Below, piece after piece: positions 46,288 to 56,728 of a stretch of DNA of 64,000 nucleotides. The stretch's first letter is position 1. Each line of letters begins with the position of its first letter. The notes beneath the pieces were generated by a model, which saw only the letters and a list, made by a program, of their open reading frames with translations, was not told where the DNA came from and did not search any database. Made by a program: the position numbers and the translations under genes. Source of the stretch: Bacteroidia bacterium (GTDB lineage: Bacteria > Bacteroidota > Bacteroidia > Bacteroidales > GWA2-32-17); the NCBI GenBank assembly GCA_016218155.1, contig JACREQ010000008.1:1-64000 (forward strand), written 5' to 3'.

Positions 46288-46297
46288 AATAAGGATT

Positions 46298-46777
46298 ATG
46301 AAAAAATATATTTTAGCCCTGATTCAGGAAGCTTCAAAATTTGAAATGGATATTTATCATCTATATAAAAGTTTTGGGAAATTATTTAAAGAAGATTCTA
46401 AATTCTGGGAAACTATTGCTGAAGAAGAAAGAAATCATGCAGTAATCATGCAAAAGAGTTATTCATATTTAGAAAGTGACAATAAAATTTTCAATCAGAT
46501 TATTCCTAATAACATCGTGTCCATAATTGACAATAAAGAAAAAATAGATAAATTAATAAGTGAGTTTAATAAATCACCTGAAAGAGTTTTTGCTTTTAAT
46601 CTTGCATTAAATATTGAAACTTCACTATTTGAAAGTACATATCAGAAATTTATGGCAAACAATTTTGAATCAAAAGATAATATTCTGTTTCAAAAATTAA
46701 ACGGAGATGAAAAAGACCATATCAGAAGAATAAAACTGTATATGAAGACAAATAAAATTCCGATAACTTCAATTTAA
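46298..46777 (+). CDS. Ferritin-like (rubrerythrin-type) diiron protein
   Basis: The 159-residue helical protein has two metal half-sites: Glu16 with Glu44-x-x-His47 (AEEERNH), and Glu107 or Glu112 with Glu138-x-x-His141 (GDEKDH). This suits a four-helix diiron bundle of the rubrerythrin kind, without the C-terminal rubredoxin domain. ATG 46298 is chosen because the longer frame would overlap crcB by 56 bases. It may act in peroxide defence. Confidence 0.82.
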   Translation: MKKYILALIQEASKFEMDIYHLYKSFGKLFKEDSKFWETIAEEERNHAVIMQKSYSYLESDNKIFNQIIPNNIVSIIDNKEKIDKLISEFNKSPERVFAFNLALNIETSLFESTYQKFMANNFESKDNILFQKLNGDEKDHIRRIKLYMKTNKIPITSI

Positions 46778-46871
46778 GAAAAATAAATCTGATATTTTAT
46801 GGAATACATAATACAGCGGCTCCATATTATCAAAGCGCTTAAAAAATGTAAAACTTAAAAAATCAGAAATC

Positions 46872-47621
46872 ATGAAAACTTTAAAATTAATCTTAATTCT
46901 TGCAATCATGCCAATTGCTTTTGCAAGTGCACAAAATGCAGGATCATTAAAAGGAAGAGTAATTGACGGCTCTACAAAAGAACCACTTGTTGGATGTAAT
47001 GTTTATATTGACAATGACGGTAGTAAAATAGGAACTGCCACAGATGCTGATGGCAGGTTCACAATTAAACCTCTTCCATCAGGAACCTATCAGGTTTTTT
47101 ACTCATTTATTGGTTATAATACTCAAACATTAGCTGCAAGTGTATATCCCGGCGAACCTACATTTATGAAAGATGTTATTTTATCGGATGTAATTACAAT
47201 TGGAGGTCCTGATGGAGTAATTATTGATGGTGGTGCAGAAAAAAGAGTTATTGATCCGGGACAAATAGGTAAAATACCAATAAAATCAGCTGAAATTGAA
47301 AATATAGCTGGTTCAAATAACCCTGTAATGGTTATTCGTGCTATCACCTCAGATGCTCAAATAAGTGATGATGGGAAAGACATTGTTTTCAGAGGATCAA
47401 GAAGTGGAAGTTCATCATTTTATATTGATGGTATTAAACAAAATGACATGAGTTCCTCAATTCCGGGTTGTGCTATAGGAAGTATAATTGTATATTCTGG
47501 GGGAATTCCGGCACAATATGGTGATGTTACTGGAGGAATTATTGTTATGGAAACAAAAAGTTTTTTTGACGTAAGAGCACAACATAGAATTGAAGAAAGT
47601 AAGAAAAAAGACGAACAATAA
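46872..47621 (+). CDS. TonB-receptor plug-domain protein without a barrel
   Basis: The 249-residue protein has a signal peptide (1-20), a carboxypeptidase-regulatory-like domain (about 25-105, SLKGRVIDGSTKEPLVGCNV) and a TonB-dependent-receptor plug domain (about 135-230). Plug motifs include VIRAITSDAQ, DIVFRGSRSGSSSFYIDGI and YSGGIPAQYGDVTGGII. It then ends in a short charged tail (KKKDEQ) with no beta-barrel. A full receptor would be 700-1000 residues. The stop is clean and an ECF sigma gene starts 6 bases later. It may be a signalling plug, a soluble partner of another receptor, or an old truncation. Confidence 0.82.
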   Translation: MKTLKLILILAIMPIAFASAQNAGSLKGRVIDGSTKEPLVGCNVYIDNDGSKIGTATDADGRFTIKPLPSGTYQVFYSFIGYNTQTLAASVYPGEPTFMKDVILSDVITIGGPDGVIIDGGAEKRVIDPGQIGKIPIKSAEIENIAGSNNPVMVIRAITSDAQISDDGKDIVFRGSRSGSSSFYIDGIKQNDMSSSIPGCAIGSIIVYSGGIPAQYGDVTGGIIVMETKSFFDVRAQHRIEESKKKDEQ

Positions 47622-47627
47622 TAAAAA

Positions 47628-48200
47628 ATGATCTTTTTTAAGAAAATACGGTTTAATAAACTTAGCGATTCTGAACTTGTTAGTTTATACGCAAAGTCAG
47701 GCAACTCAGAATATGTGGGAGAACTCTTTACGAGGTACTCCCACCTTGTTTATGGAGTTTGCTTAGTTTTCTTAAAAAACAGAGACGAAGCCAAAGATGC
47801 AGTAATATCAATATTTGAACAGCTTTTAAAAGATCTTAAAACAACAGAAATTAAAAATCACAAGGCATTTTTGCACACTGTTGCTAAAAATTATTGCTTA
47901 TCAAAGAAACGTGGAACACAAAGACTTTTACGGCGCGAACAAATTTTTGCAGATGACATTGATATGGAAACATTACCTGCAGAATTTGAAATAAAAAAAG
48001 AAGATTCTGATTATGAAGTTTTACATTCTGCAATCAATAAACTTATTGATGAGCAAAAAATTTGTATAGAATTATTTTTTCTTCATAAGAAATCTTACTC
48101 AGAAATTACTGAAATTACAAGTTTTAACACAAATCAGGTTAAAAGCTATATTCAAAATGGAAAGAGGAATCTGAGAAATATTTTAACCTCAAAGCAATGA
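47628..48200 (+). CDS. ECF sigma-70 factor
   Basis: The 190-residue protein has sigma region 2 (about 25-95, YVGELFTRYSHLVYGVCLVF, KDAVISIFEQLL) and region 4 (about 130-185, YSEITEITSFNTNQVKSYIQ with a helix-turn-helix). It has no region 1 or 3, so it is an ECF factor. It overlaps the following anti-sigma-like gene by 4 bases and sits 6 bases after the plug gene. Confidence 0.92.
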   Translation: MIFFKKIRFNKLSDSELVSLYAKSGNSEYVGELFTRYSHLVYGVCLVFLKNRDEAKDAVISIFEQLLKDLKTTEIKNHKAFLHTVAKNYCLSKKRGTQRLLRREQIFADDIDMETLPAEFEIKKEDSDYEVLHSAINKLIDEQKICIELFFLHKKSYSEITEITSFNTNQVKSYIQNGKRNLRNILTSKQ

Positions 48201-49309
48201 AAAAAAATATTATAAATAACGAATCAGATTTATCAAAAAAAGACTTTAAAAAGTTTTTTGAAGATAAAATGAATGAAGAGGAAAAAACCAGGTTTATTTC
48301 CAATTCAGAAAATGATGCTTTTGAAAAAGACGCTTTAGAGGGTTATAAACTATTTCCTGGTGCCATTTCAGACGTTCCTAATATTGATAATACTATAAAA
48401 ACAAATTTCAGTAATAAATTATCACCTGTTAAAAAAGTTATTTATTTTTCAGCTTCTATTATTATCATATCTGTAATCTCCATAATTTATTTTACAAATA
48501 GCATAAATAACAATTATCACAAAAATGTAATAACAGAAAACAATTTTAAAACTATTAGTATCGACACTCATAAAATAAACATATTAAATAAAGAGATTAA
48601 AAATGCTGTAGTAAATTCCGAAACAGAACAAATAAATTTGGGACAAGCAAAAACCGACCAAAAATCAGTAACAGATTTTGAAAAAACCAGACCACTTGAA
48701 ACAATTAATAAATTAAATCCTTCATCAGTAAAAAGCATTAATATTAATGATAGTTCAACTAACGAATCGTTTACAGCTTTTATTTACATGACTACTGATT
48801 ATATGTACGAATTTAAAGTAATAGATTACTCGAAGGTTTATAATAACAATATAAAAACAGATATTTTTGAAACAGGTAGTATTGCTGCAAAGTTTGAGAA
48901 CAAACAAAACAGTTCAGCAGATAATTCGGCTAATGAACAATCGCACTACGTAAAATATAAAGACTTTTTATACGAGGCAATGGGAAAAATAAGCACTAAT
49001 AATTATAAAAGTGCGCTTCAGGATTACATAATAATAATACAGCATTTTCCGCTCGATCAAAATGCTAATTTTTATGGCGGACTTTGCTATTATAATATTG
49101 GACTTTATGATAAAGCTATTGAATTTTTTAATGTAATTTTAGAAAGCAATGTTGCAATATTTTATCAGGAAGCAAAATGGTATAAAGCAAATTCACTGGT
49201 TAGTTCTGATAAAATCAACGAAGCAAAAAAAGAATTTAATGAAATTATAAAATCAAACGGTTTTTATAAAGAAAGAGCTATTGAAAAACTATTGCAATTA
49301 AATAAATGA
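48197..49309 (+). CDS. Anti-sigma-like membrane protein with TPR domain
   Basis: The 370-residue protein has a short cytoplasmic N-terminus (1-80) with the KFFEDKMNEEEKTRF and FEKDALEGYK pattern, seen ahead of the membrane helix in many Bacteroidota anti-sigma and TonB-like proteins. One membrane helix (about 81-100) follows, then a long low-complexity linker and TPR-like repeats in the periplasm (about 250-360, for example YGGLCYYNIGLYDKAIEFF). It overlaps the sigma gene by 4 bases (ATGA), so it is likely its partner. No classical zinc anti-sigma motif is seen. Confidence 0.72.
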   Translation: MKKNIINNESDLSKKDFKKFFEDKMNEEEKTRFISNSENDAFEKDALEGYKLFPGAISDVPNIDNTIKTNFSNKLSPVKKVIYFSASIIIISVISIIYFTNSINNNYHKNVITENNFKTISIDTHKINILNKEIKNAVVNSETEQINLGQAKTDQKSVTDFEKTRPLETINKLNPSSVKSININDSSTNESFTAFIYMTTDYMYEFKVIDYSKVYNNNIKTDIFETGSIAAKFENKQNSSADNSANEQSHYVKYKDFLYEAMGKISTNNYKSALQDYIIIIQHFPLDQNANFYGGLCYYNIGLYDKAIEFFNVILESNVAIFYQEAKWYKANSLVSSDKINEAKKEFNEIIKSNGFYKERAIEKLLQLNK

Positions 49310-50556
49310 AACTCTTTACAAAAATATTTTTTTGCTTTTTATTGATGATTATTTTATCATCTAAAGTATTATTTTCACAAAACAACTTCATAATTAGCGG
49401 AAACATTACAGATAAAGAAACCGGAAAACCTGTTTATAATGCAAGCATTATTGTAAAAAACACAAAAAATGGAACTACTACAAATCATGAAGGTTTCTTT
49501 TTTATGAAAGTAAATAAATTACCTGTTAATCTTGAAATATCTCATATAGCTTATAAAAAAATAACATTCTACTGTAAAAATAATACTTCATTAAAAATTG
49601 AACTGCAAAGACAAATAGACAGTCTTCCTGAAATAAATATTTCGGCACATAAAGTAATAAATCTGGTCGAAAAAAAATTATTCGATGTTGTTGATTATGA
49701 ATTTTACGGCGATAACATTTTACTTTTAACATACTCATACAAGGATATAATTAATCCATGGCTTATTATGATAAATAATTATGGCGATACACTTTTTAAA
49801 TCTCCGGTTAGTAAAGAAGGAAATTTTTACAGAGATTGCCTTGGAAATATTCATTTAGTCTCAAAAGAATATGCATATCAGATTTTTATTGAAGATAAAA
49901 AACTGGAACTCCTGTACCCTGTAAACCCTGATACGTTCTACAAAATATTAAATCCATGTATTACAGAAATAAATAATAAATTCTTTATAAAACAATGGTC
50001 GTATAATAATCAGGTTTTATCTTACTCTATGGTAAATGCCAACGACTCTTCAAAAAAAGAAGTTAAAGTTATTTCTGACGAGCGTGCAATCAGAATGTTA
50101 TCAGACAGAAACAGATTTAATAGCATGGGTGCAAAACCACCATCTGATGCGGATTTAAGATTTGAAGAAATGTGTTTCTTTAAACCAATATTTGCACCTT
50201 TGGTAAAACTAAAAGATAAAATTGCAATTTTTAATTTTGTTGAATCTAAGATTGAAGTTTATAATGAAAATGGAAATTCTGACAAAGAAATTTCAATAAC
50301 ATTTAACAAAATAAAAGGATGGAAAGAAGAGATTTTTGCTGATGAGATTACAGGAAAAGCATATGCACTATTTAAAAACAATGGCATTTCTACTATTCGT
50401 GAAGTTTCAATTGAGACCGGTGTTATTGGTAAAGAAATAACTATTCCAGATTTTAAATATATCGAAAATATTAAAGTAAGAAACGGGTATGTGTATTTCT
50501 TATACAGAATTAATTCGCCAATGGAATTAATGAAATTATATAAAATGGCGGTTTAA
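49306..50556 (+). CDS. Carboxypeptidase-regulatory-like/propeller-like exported protein
   Basis: The 416-residue protein has a signal peptide (about 1-24), a carboxypeptidase-regulatory-like domain (about 28-108, SGNITDKETGKPVYNASIIV), and then a strand-rich region with repeated short blocks like a beta-propeller (for example NNILLLTYSYKD, KIAIFNFVESKIEVYN). It overlaps the anti-sigma-like gene by 4 bases and ends the operon. It is probably periplasmic or in the outer membrane. Function is not known. Confidence 0.7.
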   Translation: MKLFTKIFFCFLLMIILSSKVLFSQNNFIISGNITDKETGKPVYNASIIVKNTKNGTTTNHEGFFFMKVNKLPVNLEISHIAYKKITFYCKNNTSLKIELQRQIDSLPEINISAHKVINLVEKKLFDVVDYEFYGDNILLLTYSYKDIINPWLIMINNYGDTLFKSPVSKEGNFYRDCLGNIHLVSKEYAYQIFIEDKKLELLYPVNPDTFYKILNPCITEINNKFFIKQWSYNNQVLSYSMVNANDSSKKEVKVISDERAIRMLSDRNRFNSMGAKPPSDADLRFEEMCFFKPIFAPLVKLKDKIAIFNFVESKIEVYNENGNSDKEISITFNKIKGWKEEIFADEITGKAYALFKNNGISTIREVSIETGVIGKEITIPDFKYIENIKVRNGYVYFLYRINSPMELMKLYKMAV

Positions 50557-50646
50557 AATATTAATAAAAGCGGGCATTTTATCGTAAAATAGCAATAATA
50601 AACTTGATTAGAGAAGACACTAACCACAGATTAGATACATGTATTG

Positions 50647-52407
50647 CTACTCGTCCCTCCCATAATCATTCCTTGGTTTAGGGTTATCTTTTTCTTCAGG
50701 AGTTTTTCCTGAAATTGTTTTAACCAATTTATTATTATGAAAAATAACTTCAAAAATAACTTTACCATTAGGCTCACAATATTTTGAAGCACCTTCTTTA
50801 AAACCTTTTTTATAATTTGTTTCACTTTCTAATGTTCCCTGTGGATAATATGTTAACCATTTGCCATCAGGTTTTCCGTCCTTATATACCTCTTGACGAA
50901 GCAACTGATTAAGCTCATTATAATATAACCACTTTCCAATCTTAATATCATTTTTATAATTTCCAGTAACATTTGGCTTACCGTTAGAATACCATGTTTT
51001 ATATGAACCTTCATGAATCTTATTAATTATTGTTTCTTCTGATAACATATTTCCATTAGAAAACCAATAAGTTATTTTTCCATTCTGTAAACTGTCTTTA
51101 TAAGTTATTTCATATTTCTGTTGTGCATTTTCATGATATCCTTTCCACAGTCCATCCATGATTCCATTATTGAAACTACCTTCCATTTTTTTATTGCCAT
51201 TTTCGTACCACATAGTCCAGAAACCAGTTTCTAAACCATCTTCCATATTCCCTTCGTGTTCTTTGTTACCATTTTCATAGTAAAATGTTACTTTACCACT
51301 TTTAAGACCATTTTTAAAAGTTATTTCCTTCCATACTTTTCCGTTACCATACCAATACGTCCATAAACCATCCATTTTTCCGTTAGAATAATTTCCTTCA
51401 TTCCCTTTCTTACCATCAGTCCGCCAGTATGTCCATTTTCCTTCTTGCACATCATTATTAAAATTTCCTTCAATGTCTAATTTCCCGTTTTGCAAAAACC
51501 ATTTTGCTGCACCATTCTTTTTACCCTGTTCGAATGTAACTTCTGATTCCTTATTTCCATTTTCGAACCATTTTGTATGAACTCCATTTCGTAAATCAGT
51601 TTTAAATTCACCTTCCATTTTTTTCTGACCGTTTTCATAATAAAAAAGCCATACCCCCTCTTTTAAACTATCTTTAAGCGTACCCTCCATCTCTTTTTGA
51701 GTATTATGATAGTAAGTTATATTTTTTCCGTTTTCATAATTCAATTCTGATTTTAACACACCATCATTATACCACGACAGCCACTTACCTGTTCTTACTC
51801 CGTTTGTGTAAATTCCTGATGACAATTTTTGTCCGTTTTCATACCAATTATTCCACTCACCTGTTTCTTTACCATTTTTAAAATCTCCTTTTTCTTTGAT
51901 TTTGCCTGATGCATATTTATCTTCAAAAGTTCCATTTCCTTTATCTACCATTAGCTTACCATCAAACGACCAAGAATTTATTAATTTAAAATCACCGGTA
52001 TTGAAATATTGCATTTCCTTTTTCTTCTGTCCAGCTTCATACCAGTAAGTCCACAAGCTATCTTTATATCCAAGTTTATAAAATCCTTTTACTTTTATCT
52101 GACCATTCTCGAACCACTCATCATACTCACCACGTTGCATTCCGTATTTCCATTCACCTTCATTCTGTTTTTTTCCATTCGGATAATAATAAATTATTTT
52201 TCCATGTGCAAAGCCATTTACAAAATCTGTTTCCTGAATTAGCTTTCCATTCTGGCTATAATACTTCCATCTGCCATATTCGGAACCTTTAAGCATCACT
52301 CCTTCGCTTGCTTTCTTGTTGTTTTTATAATAAGTTACAACAGTATCCTGAGAAAAAGAAAGCACTGATATTAAGCTAAATAAAACTACAAACAAGTAAA
52401 TCTTCAT
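50647..52407 (-). CDS. Secreted MORN-repeat protein
   Basis: The 586-residue protein has a signal peptide (1-19) and then more than twenty repeats of about 23 residues of the type GxWTYWYENGQKKMEGEFKNG, the MORN_2 variant repeat. It forms a long twisted beta-sheet. Automatic labels such as YwqK-type antitoxin come from this repeat and should not be taken as function. A short C-terminus (PEEKDNPKPRNDYGRDE) ends it. Monocistronic, divergent from mutA. Confidence 0.87.
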   Translation of the reverse strand: MKIYLFVVLFSLISVLSFSQDTVVTYYKNNKKASEGVMLKGSEYGRWKYYSQNGKLIQETDFVNGFAHGKIIYYYPNGKKQNEGEWKYGMQRGEYDEWFENGQIKVKGFYKLGYKDSLWTYWYEAGQKKKEMQYFNTGDFKLINSWSFDGKLMVDKGNGTFEDKYASGKIKEKGDFKNGKETGEWNNWYENGQKLSSGIYTNGVRTGKWLSWYNDGVLKSELNYENGKNITYYHNTQKEMEGTLKDSLKEGVWLFYYENGQKKMEGEFKTDLRNGVHTKWFENGNKESEVTFEQGKKNGAAKWFLQNGKLDIEGNFNNDVQEGKWTYWRTDGKKGNEGNYSNGKMDGLWTYWYGNGKVWKEITFKNGLKSGKVTFYYENGNKEHEGNMEDGLETGFWTMWYENGNKKMEGSFNNGIMDGLWKGYHENAQQKYEITYKDSLQNGKITYWFSNGNMLSEETIINKIHEGSYKTWYSNGKPNVTGNYKNDIKIGKWLYYNELNQLLRQEVYKDGKPDGKWLTYYPQGTLESETNYKKGFKEGASKYCEPNGKVIFEVIFHNNKLVKTISGKTPEEKDNPKPRNDYGRDE

Positions 52408-52524
52408 AATATGTTTTTTTGCTGAAATTAGTTATAATGTTAACTCAATATTCTGTCAGGTATTATAGAATTTCAAAAAATTATCAACCGATTTAAACAT
52501 TATATAATATGATAAAAGCCACAT

Positions 52525-52553
52525 TTTGATATTTTTTTTTATGGCTACATTTG
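52525..52553 (+). promoter_or_regulatory. Bacteroidota promoter of mutAB
   Basis: TTTG (52525-52528) and TACATTTG (52546-52553) are separated by 17 bases. The -7 box lies inside the longer mutA frame, so the true start must be ATG 52577. Confidence 0.78.
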
Positions 52554-52576
52554 CAAAAAATTTGAAATATACAGAT

Positions 52577-54442
52577 ATGTTAAATACTGATAAGAAAAAT
52601 CTTTTTAGCGAATTCCCCGAAGTATCTGCTACAGACTGGAAAAATGCCATTATAAAAGACTTAAAAGGTGCCGATTATGACAAAAAAGTAGTATGGAAAA
52701 CACCTGAAGGTTTTGAAGTAAAGCCTTTTTATAGTTCGGAAGATTTAACTAACGTTACTAATCTTTCAGTTACAAGAGGATACAATACTGAGAATAATAA
52801 CTGGGAAATTTCTCAGGAAATTATTTTAAAAAACATTATTGATGCAAATAAAGCTGCTGTTGATGCTCTTTGTAAAGGAGCTGACAGTGTTTCATTTATT
52901 ATTCCTGAAAATATTACTGAATTAATTAAAAATCAGAATGATTTTTCAGCATTATTGAAAGGAATAAATATAGATAAAACAACAGTGAGATTTATTTCAG
53001 GAGATAATTCAGGTTATTTATTTGGTTTTCTTGATAACGAAATAAAAATTCAAAATATTGATTCACAAAAAGTAAAAGCAATTTTTGACTGTAGTCCTAT
53101 TGGCGATTTAACAACAAAAGGTCATTTTTGCTCAGACGAAAATATATTTGCAAAAGCATCATCATTAATAACATCAACTTTTAAAAATTATCCACAAGTA
53201 AGATTGATAGGTGTTAATGGTTATAGCTTTAAAAATGCAGGATCTACAATTACACAGGAATTAGCCTATAGTATTGCAATTGCATCAGATTATCTTTCAT
53301 TAATCTCAGATAATGGTGCCAATATCAAAACTATTGCAAATCATTTAACTTTCAATTTTGGAGTAAGCTCAAATTACTTCATGGAAATTGCAAAACTTCG
53401 CGCAGCAAGAGTACTATGGGAAAAACTTATAGAAGCATATTTACCTGATAATACTGAAGTAATTCCAATGAATATTCATAGCATTACTTCTGACAGAAAT
53501 ATGGCTGCATATGATTACCATACAAATCTTTTGAGAGAGACTACAGAATCAATGTCAGCAATAATTGGTGGCACACAGTCACTTACAGTTCGCCCGTTTG
53601 ATATTGTTTTTGAAAACACAAGCGAAATCTCACAACGCCTTTCAAGAAATCTTCAGATAATTTTAAAAGAGGAAGCACATTTGAATAAAGTTGCTGATAT
53701 TTCCGGTGGTTCATATTATATTGAAAATTTAACAAAGGAACTAGCAGAAAACGCCTGGAAATTGTTTTTAGAAATCGAAGAAAAAGGCGGGTATATAAAA
53801 GCTTTTGAAGAAGGATATATTCAAAAACAAATTGCAGAAACACAGCAAAAACAAGATTTAGCATTAGCAACACAAAATGAAACTTTGTTAGGAGTAAACA
53901 GATATCCAGATTTAAATGAGAAAGCAGCTGATCATTTTTCTAAAAATGAAAATGCTAACAAATCATGCGATAAAAATAAAAACATTGCTGAACCAATAAA
54001 AATTTACAGAGGATCTGGCGCTTTTGAAGCATTAAGATTAAAAACTGAAGCAATGAAACAAACTCCTAAAGTTTTTCTTTTAACTTTTGGAAACCTTGTA
54101 AGTTTAAAAGCTCGTGCATTTTTTGCAACAAACTTCTTTGGTTGTGCAGGCTTTAAAATTCAGGATAACGCAAGATTTGAAACAATTGAAGCAGGCATTA
54201 AAGCTGCAATTGATTCAAAAGCAGAGATTGTAGTAATGTGCAGTTCAGACGAGGAATATATTGAAGCAGTACCACAAATTGCAAAAGAATTGAAATCAAA
54301 AACTATATTGGTATTAGCAGGATATCCAAAAGAAATGATTGAGACATATAAAAAAGAAGGTATAGAACATTTCATACATCTTAAATCAAATCTTTTAGAA
54401 GAATTACAGAATTTTCAGAATATATTAGCAAAAAACATTTAA
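52577..54442 (+). CDS. mutA: Methylmalonyl-CoA mutase small subunit
   Basis: The 621-residue protein resembles the MutA (beta) chain. It has the barrel motifs found in both subunits (for example [25 protein letters not shown]) but lacks the DxHxxG cobalamin-binding His in its C-terminal flavodoxin-like domain ([10 protein letters not shown]). It is the non-catalytic partner of MutB, needed for stability. It starts [16 protein letters not shown], chosen because the longer frame overlaps the promoter. mutB begins 10 bases downstream. Confidence 0.93.
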   Translation: MLNTDKKNLFSEFPEVSATDWKNAIIKDLKGADYDKKVVWKTPEGFEVKPFYSSEDLTNVTNLSVTRGYNTENNNWEISQEIILKNIIDANKAAVDALCKGADSVSFIIPENITELIKNQNDFSALLKGINIDKTTVRFISGDNSGYLFGFLDNEIKIQNIDSQKVKAIFDCSPIGDLTTKGHFCSDENIFAKASSLITSTFKNYPQVRLIGVNGYSFKNAGSTITQELAYSIAIASDYLSLISDNGANIKTIANHLTFNFGVSSNYFMEIAKLRAARVLWEKLIEAYLPDNTEVIPMNIHSITSDRNMAAYDYHTNLLRETTESMSAIIGGTQSLTVRPFDIVFENTSEISQRLSRNLQIILKEEAHLNKVADISGGSYYIENLTKELAENAWKLFLEIEEKGGYIKAFEEGYIQKQIAETQQKQDLALATQNETLLGVNRYPDLNEKAADHFSKNENANKSCDKNKNIAEPIKIYRGSGAFEALRLKTEAMKQTPKVFLLTFGNLVSLKARAFFATNFFGCAGFKIQDNARFETIEAGIKAAIDSKAEIVVMCSSDEEYIEAVPQIAKELKSKTILVLAGYPKEMIETYKKEGIEHFIHLKSNLLEELQNFQNILAKNI

Positions 54443-54452
54443 GTTTTTATTT

Positions 54453-56585
54453 ATGAAGCCAAATTTTAAAAATATAAAATTAAATAGTGTAAGTTCTGTT
54501 AAGCCTCAAAAACAAACTACATCAAATAATGTTTGGGAACCAGCAGAACTAATAAATATCAAACCATTTTTCACAGAGGCTGATATTAAAAATGCGGAAC
54601 ATTTAAACTATGCTGCCGGTATTGCTCCGTTTTTACGTGGCCCATATCCTGCAATGTATGTAACAAAGCCATGGACTATCAGACAATATGCAGGATTCTC
54701 TACAGCCGAAGAATCGAATGCATTTTATCGCAGAAATCTTGCAGCCGGACAAATGGGACTTTCAGTTGCATTTGACCTTGCTACACATCGTGGTTACGAT
54801 TCAGATCACGAGCGCGTTGTTGGCGATGTTGGAAAAGCAGGTGTTGCTATTGACTCTATTCTGGACATGAAAATTCTTTTCGACCAGATACCTCTTAACA
54901 AAATGTCAGTATCAATGACAATGAACGGAGCGGTTTTACCAATACTTGCTTTTTACATTGTTGCTGCTTTAGAACAAGGTGCAAAACTTGAAGAATTAAC
55001 AGGAACTATTCAAAATGATATTCTTAAAGAATTCATGGTACGTAACACATATATCTATCCTCCTGTAACTTCAATGCGAATTATTGCTGATATTTTTGAA
55101 TACACTTCTCAGAAAATGCCAAAGTTTAATTCAATAAGTATATCTGGTTACCACATGCAGGAAGCCGGTGCTACTGCCGATATAGAACTTGCATATACTT
55201 TAGCAGATGGCCTTGAATATTTAAGAACCGGAATTAAAGCCGGACTAGATATTGATAATTTCGCTCCAAGATTATCTTTCTTCTGGGGAGCCGGAATGAA
55301 TCATTTTATGGAAATTGCAAAGATGCGTGCTGCTAGATTGTTATGGGCAAAAATCGTAAAACAATTTAATCCTAAAAATCCAAAATCGCTTGCATTACGT
55401 ACACATACACAAACTTCAGGCTGGAGTTTAACAGAACAAGATCCGTTTAATAATGTTGCACGTACATGCGTTGAAGCATTGGCCGCTGCATTAGGTCACA
55501 CACAATCGTTACACACAAATGCACTTGATGAAGCGATTGCTTTACCAACTGATTTTTCTGCAAGAATTGCACGTAACACACAAATATATTTACAGGAAGA
55601 AACAAATATTTGTAAATCCGTTGACCCATGGGCAGGTTCATATTATGTTGAATATTTAACAAATGAAATTGCACAAAAAGCCTGGAAACATATTGAAGAA
55701 ATTGAAGAGCTTGGTGGAATGGCAAAAGCTATTGAGACAGGTATTCCAAAAATGAGAATCGAAGAAGCTTCTGCAAGAAAACAAGCAAGAATTGACTCTG
55801 GAAAAGAAATAATTGTTGGTGTAAATAAATACCGTTTAGAAAAAGAAGATCCTATCGATACTTTAGAAGTTGACAATACAGCTGTTCGCGAATCGCAACT
55901 AAAAAGACTTGACTTACTTCGCAAAAACAGAAACAACATTGAAGTTCAGGATGCTTTAGCTGCAATTACCAAGGCTTGCGAAACCGGTGAAGGAAATCTT
56001 TTAGAATTAGCAGTTGATGCTGCGAAAAAAAGAGCATCTTTGGGGGAAATTTCTTTTGCAATTGAAAAAGTTTACGGACGATATAAAGCTAACATTCGTA
56101 TGATATCTGGTGTGTATTCTTCAGAAACAAAAGACAACGACAAATTTAATGAAGCAAGAAATTTAGCTGATAAATTTGCCGAAAAAGAAGGTCGTCGCCC
56201 ACGTATTATGGTTGCCAAAATGGGACAAGACGGTCACGACCGTGGCGCTAAAGTTGTTGCCACTGCATATGCAGATATGGGTTTTGATGTTGATATGGGA
56301 CCACTTTTCCAGACACCTGCAGAAGCTGCTAAACAAGCTGTAGAAAACGATGTTCATATACTTGGAGTATCCAGTTTAGCTGCAGGACATAAAACTTTAG
56401 TTCCACAAGTTATTGAAGAATTAAAGAAACATGGTCGCGATGATATTATGGTTATTGTAGGTGGTGTTATTCCTTCCCAGGATTATGACTTTCTATACAA
56501 AGCAGGTGTAGTAGGCATATTCGGACCGGGAACAAAAATTGCTGAGGCGGCAATTAAGATATTGAATATATTGTTAGGGAATTAA
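54453..56585 (+). CDS. mutB: Methylmalonyl-CoA mutase large subunit
   Basis: The 710-residue catalytic chain interconverts succinyl-CoA and (R)-methylmalonyl-CoA with adenosylcobalamin. It has the substrate barrel ([57 protein letters not shown]) and the C-terminal B12 domain with GQDGHDRG (about 590) and GVSSLAAGH. The pathway makes or consumes propionate. It forms an operon with mutA. Confidence 0.97.
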   Translation: MKPNFKNIKLNSVSSVKPQKQTTSNNVWEPAELINIKPFFTEADIKNAEHLNYAAGIAPFLRGPYPAMYVTKPWTIRQYAGFSTAEESNAFYRRNLAAGQMGLSVAFDLATHRGYDSDHERVVGDVGKAGVAIDSILDMKILFDQIPLNKMSVSMTMNGAVLPILAFYIVAALEQGAKLEELTGTIQNDILKEFMVRNTYIYPPVTSMRIIADIFEYTSQKMPKFNSISISGYHMQEAGATADIELAYTLADGLEYLRTGIKAGLDIDNFAPRLSFFWGAGMNHFMEIAKMRAARLLWAKIVKQFNPKNPKSLALRTHTQTSGWSLTEQDPFNNVARTCVEALAAALGHTQSLHTNALDEAIALPTDFSARIARNTQIYLQEETNICKSVDPWAGSYYVEYLTNEIAQKAWKHIEEIEELGGMAKAIETGIPKMRIEEASARKQARIDSGKEIIVGVNKYRLEKEDPIDTLEVDNTAVRESQLKRLDLLRKNRNNIEVQDALAAITKACETGEGNLLELAVDAAKKRASLGEISFAIEKVYGRYKANIRMISGVYSSETKDNDKFNEARNLADKFAEKEGRRPRIMVAKMGQDGHDRGAKVVATAYADMGFDVDMGPLFQTPAEAAKQAVENDVHILGVSSLAAGHKTLVPQVIEELKKHGRDDIMVIVGGVIPSQDYDFLYKAGVVGIFGPGTKIAEAAIKILNILLGN

Positions 56586-56670
56586 GAAACAATTTTAACA
56601 CAAGACAAAGAGAGTAAATTTTAAATTTAGCAATGCAATAAGAATACTTAAACTTTAAAAAATAAAAATA

Positions 56671-56700
56671 AGCTCGCGAAGACGCAAAGGCACAAAGAAT
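56671..56700. repeat. Possible dispersed intergenic repeat
   Basis: AGCTCGCGAAGACGCAAAGG and the following CACAAAGAAT stand out because they are less AT-rich than the surroundings. Similar short "gcgaagacgcaaagg" strings recur between genes in many Bacteroidota. I see only this one copy in the window. Confidence 0.35.
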
Positions 56701-56728
56701 ATAACAATTAACTTATATTGAGTTCAAG

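Noticed and set aside
46232-46297. Longer start for the diiron protein, overlapping crcB
   Set aside because: The longer frame would overlap crcB by 56 bases, and the family-like sequence begins at ATG 46298.
47420-47704. Minus-strand frames opposite the plug and sigma genes
   Set aside because: They are antisense to well-supported domains and have no independent evidence.
50647-52407. Toxin-antitoxin antitoxin, as suggested by the repeat type
   Set aside because: The protein has a signal peptide and no toxin partner is adjacent; the label comes only from MORN repeats.
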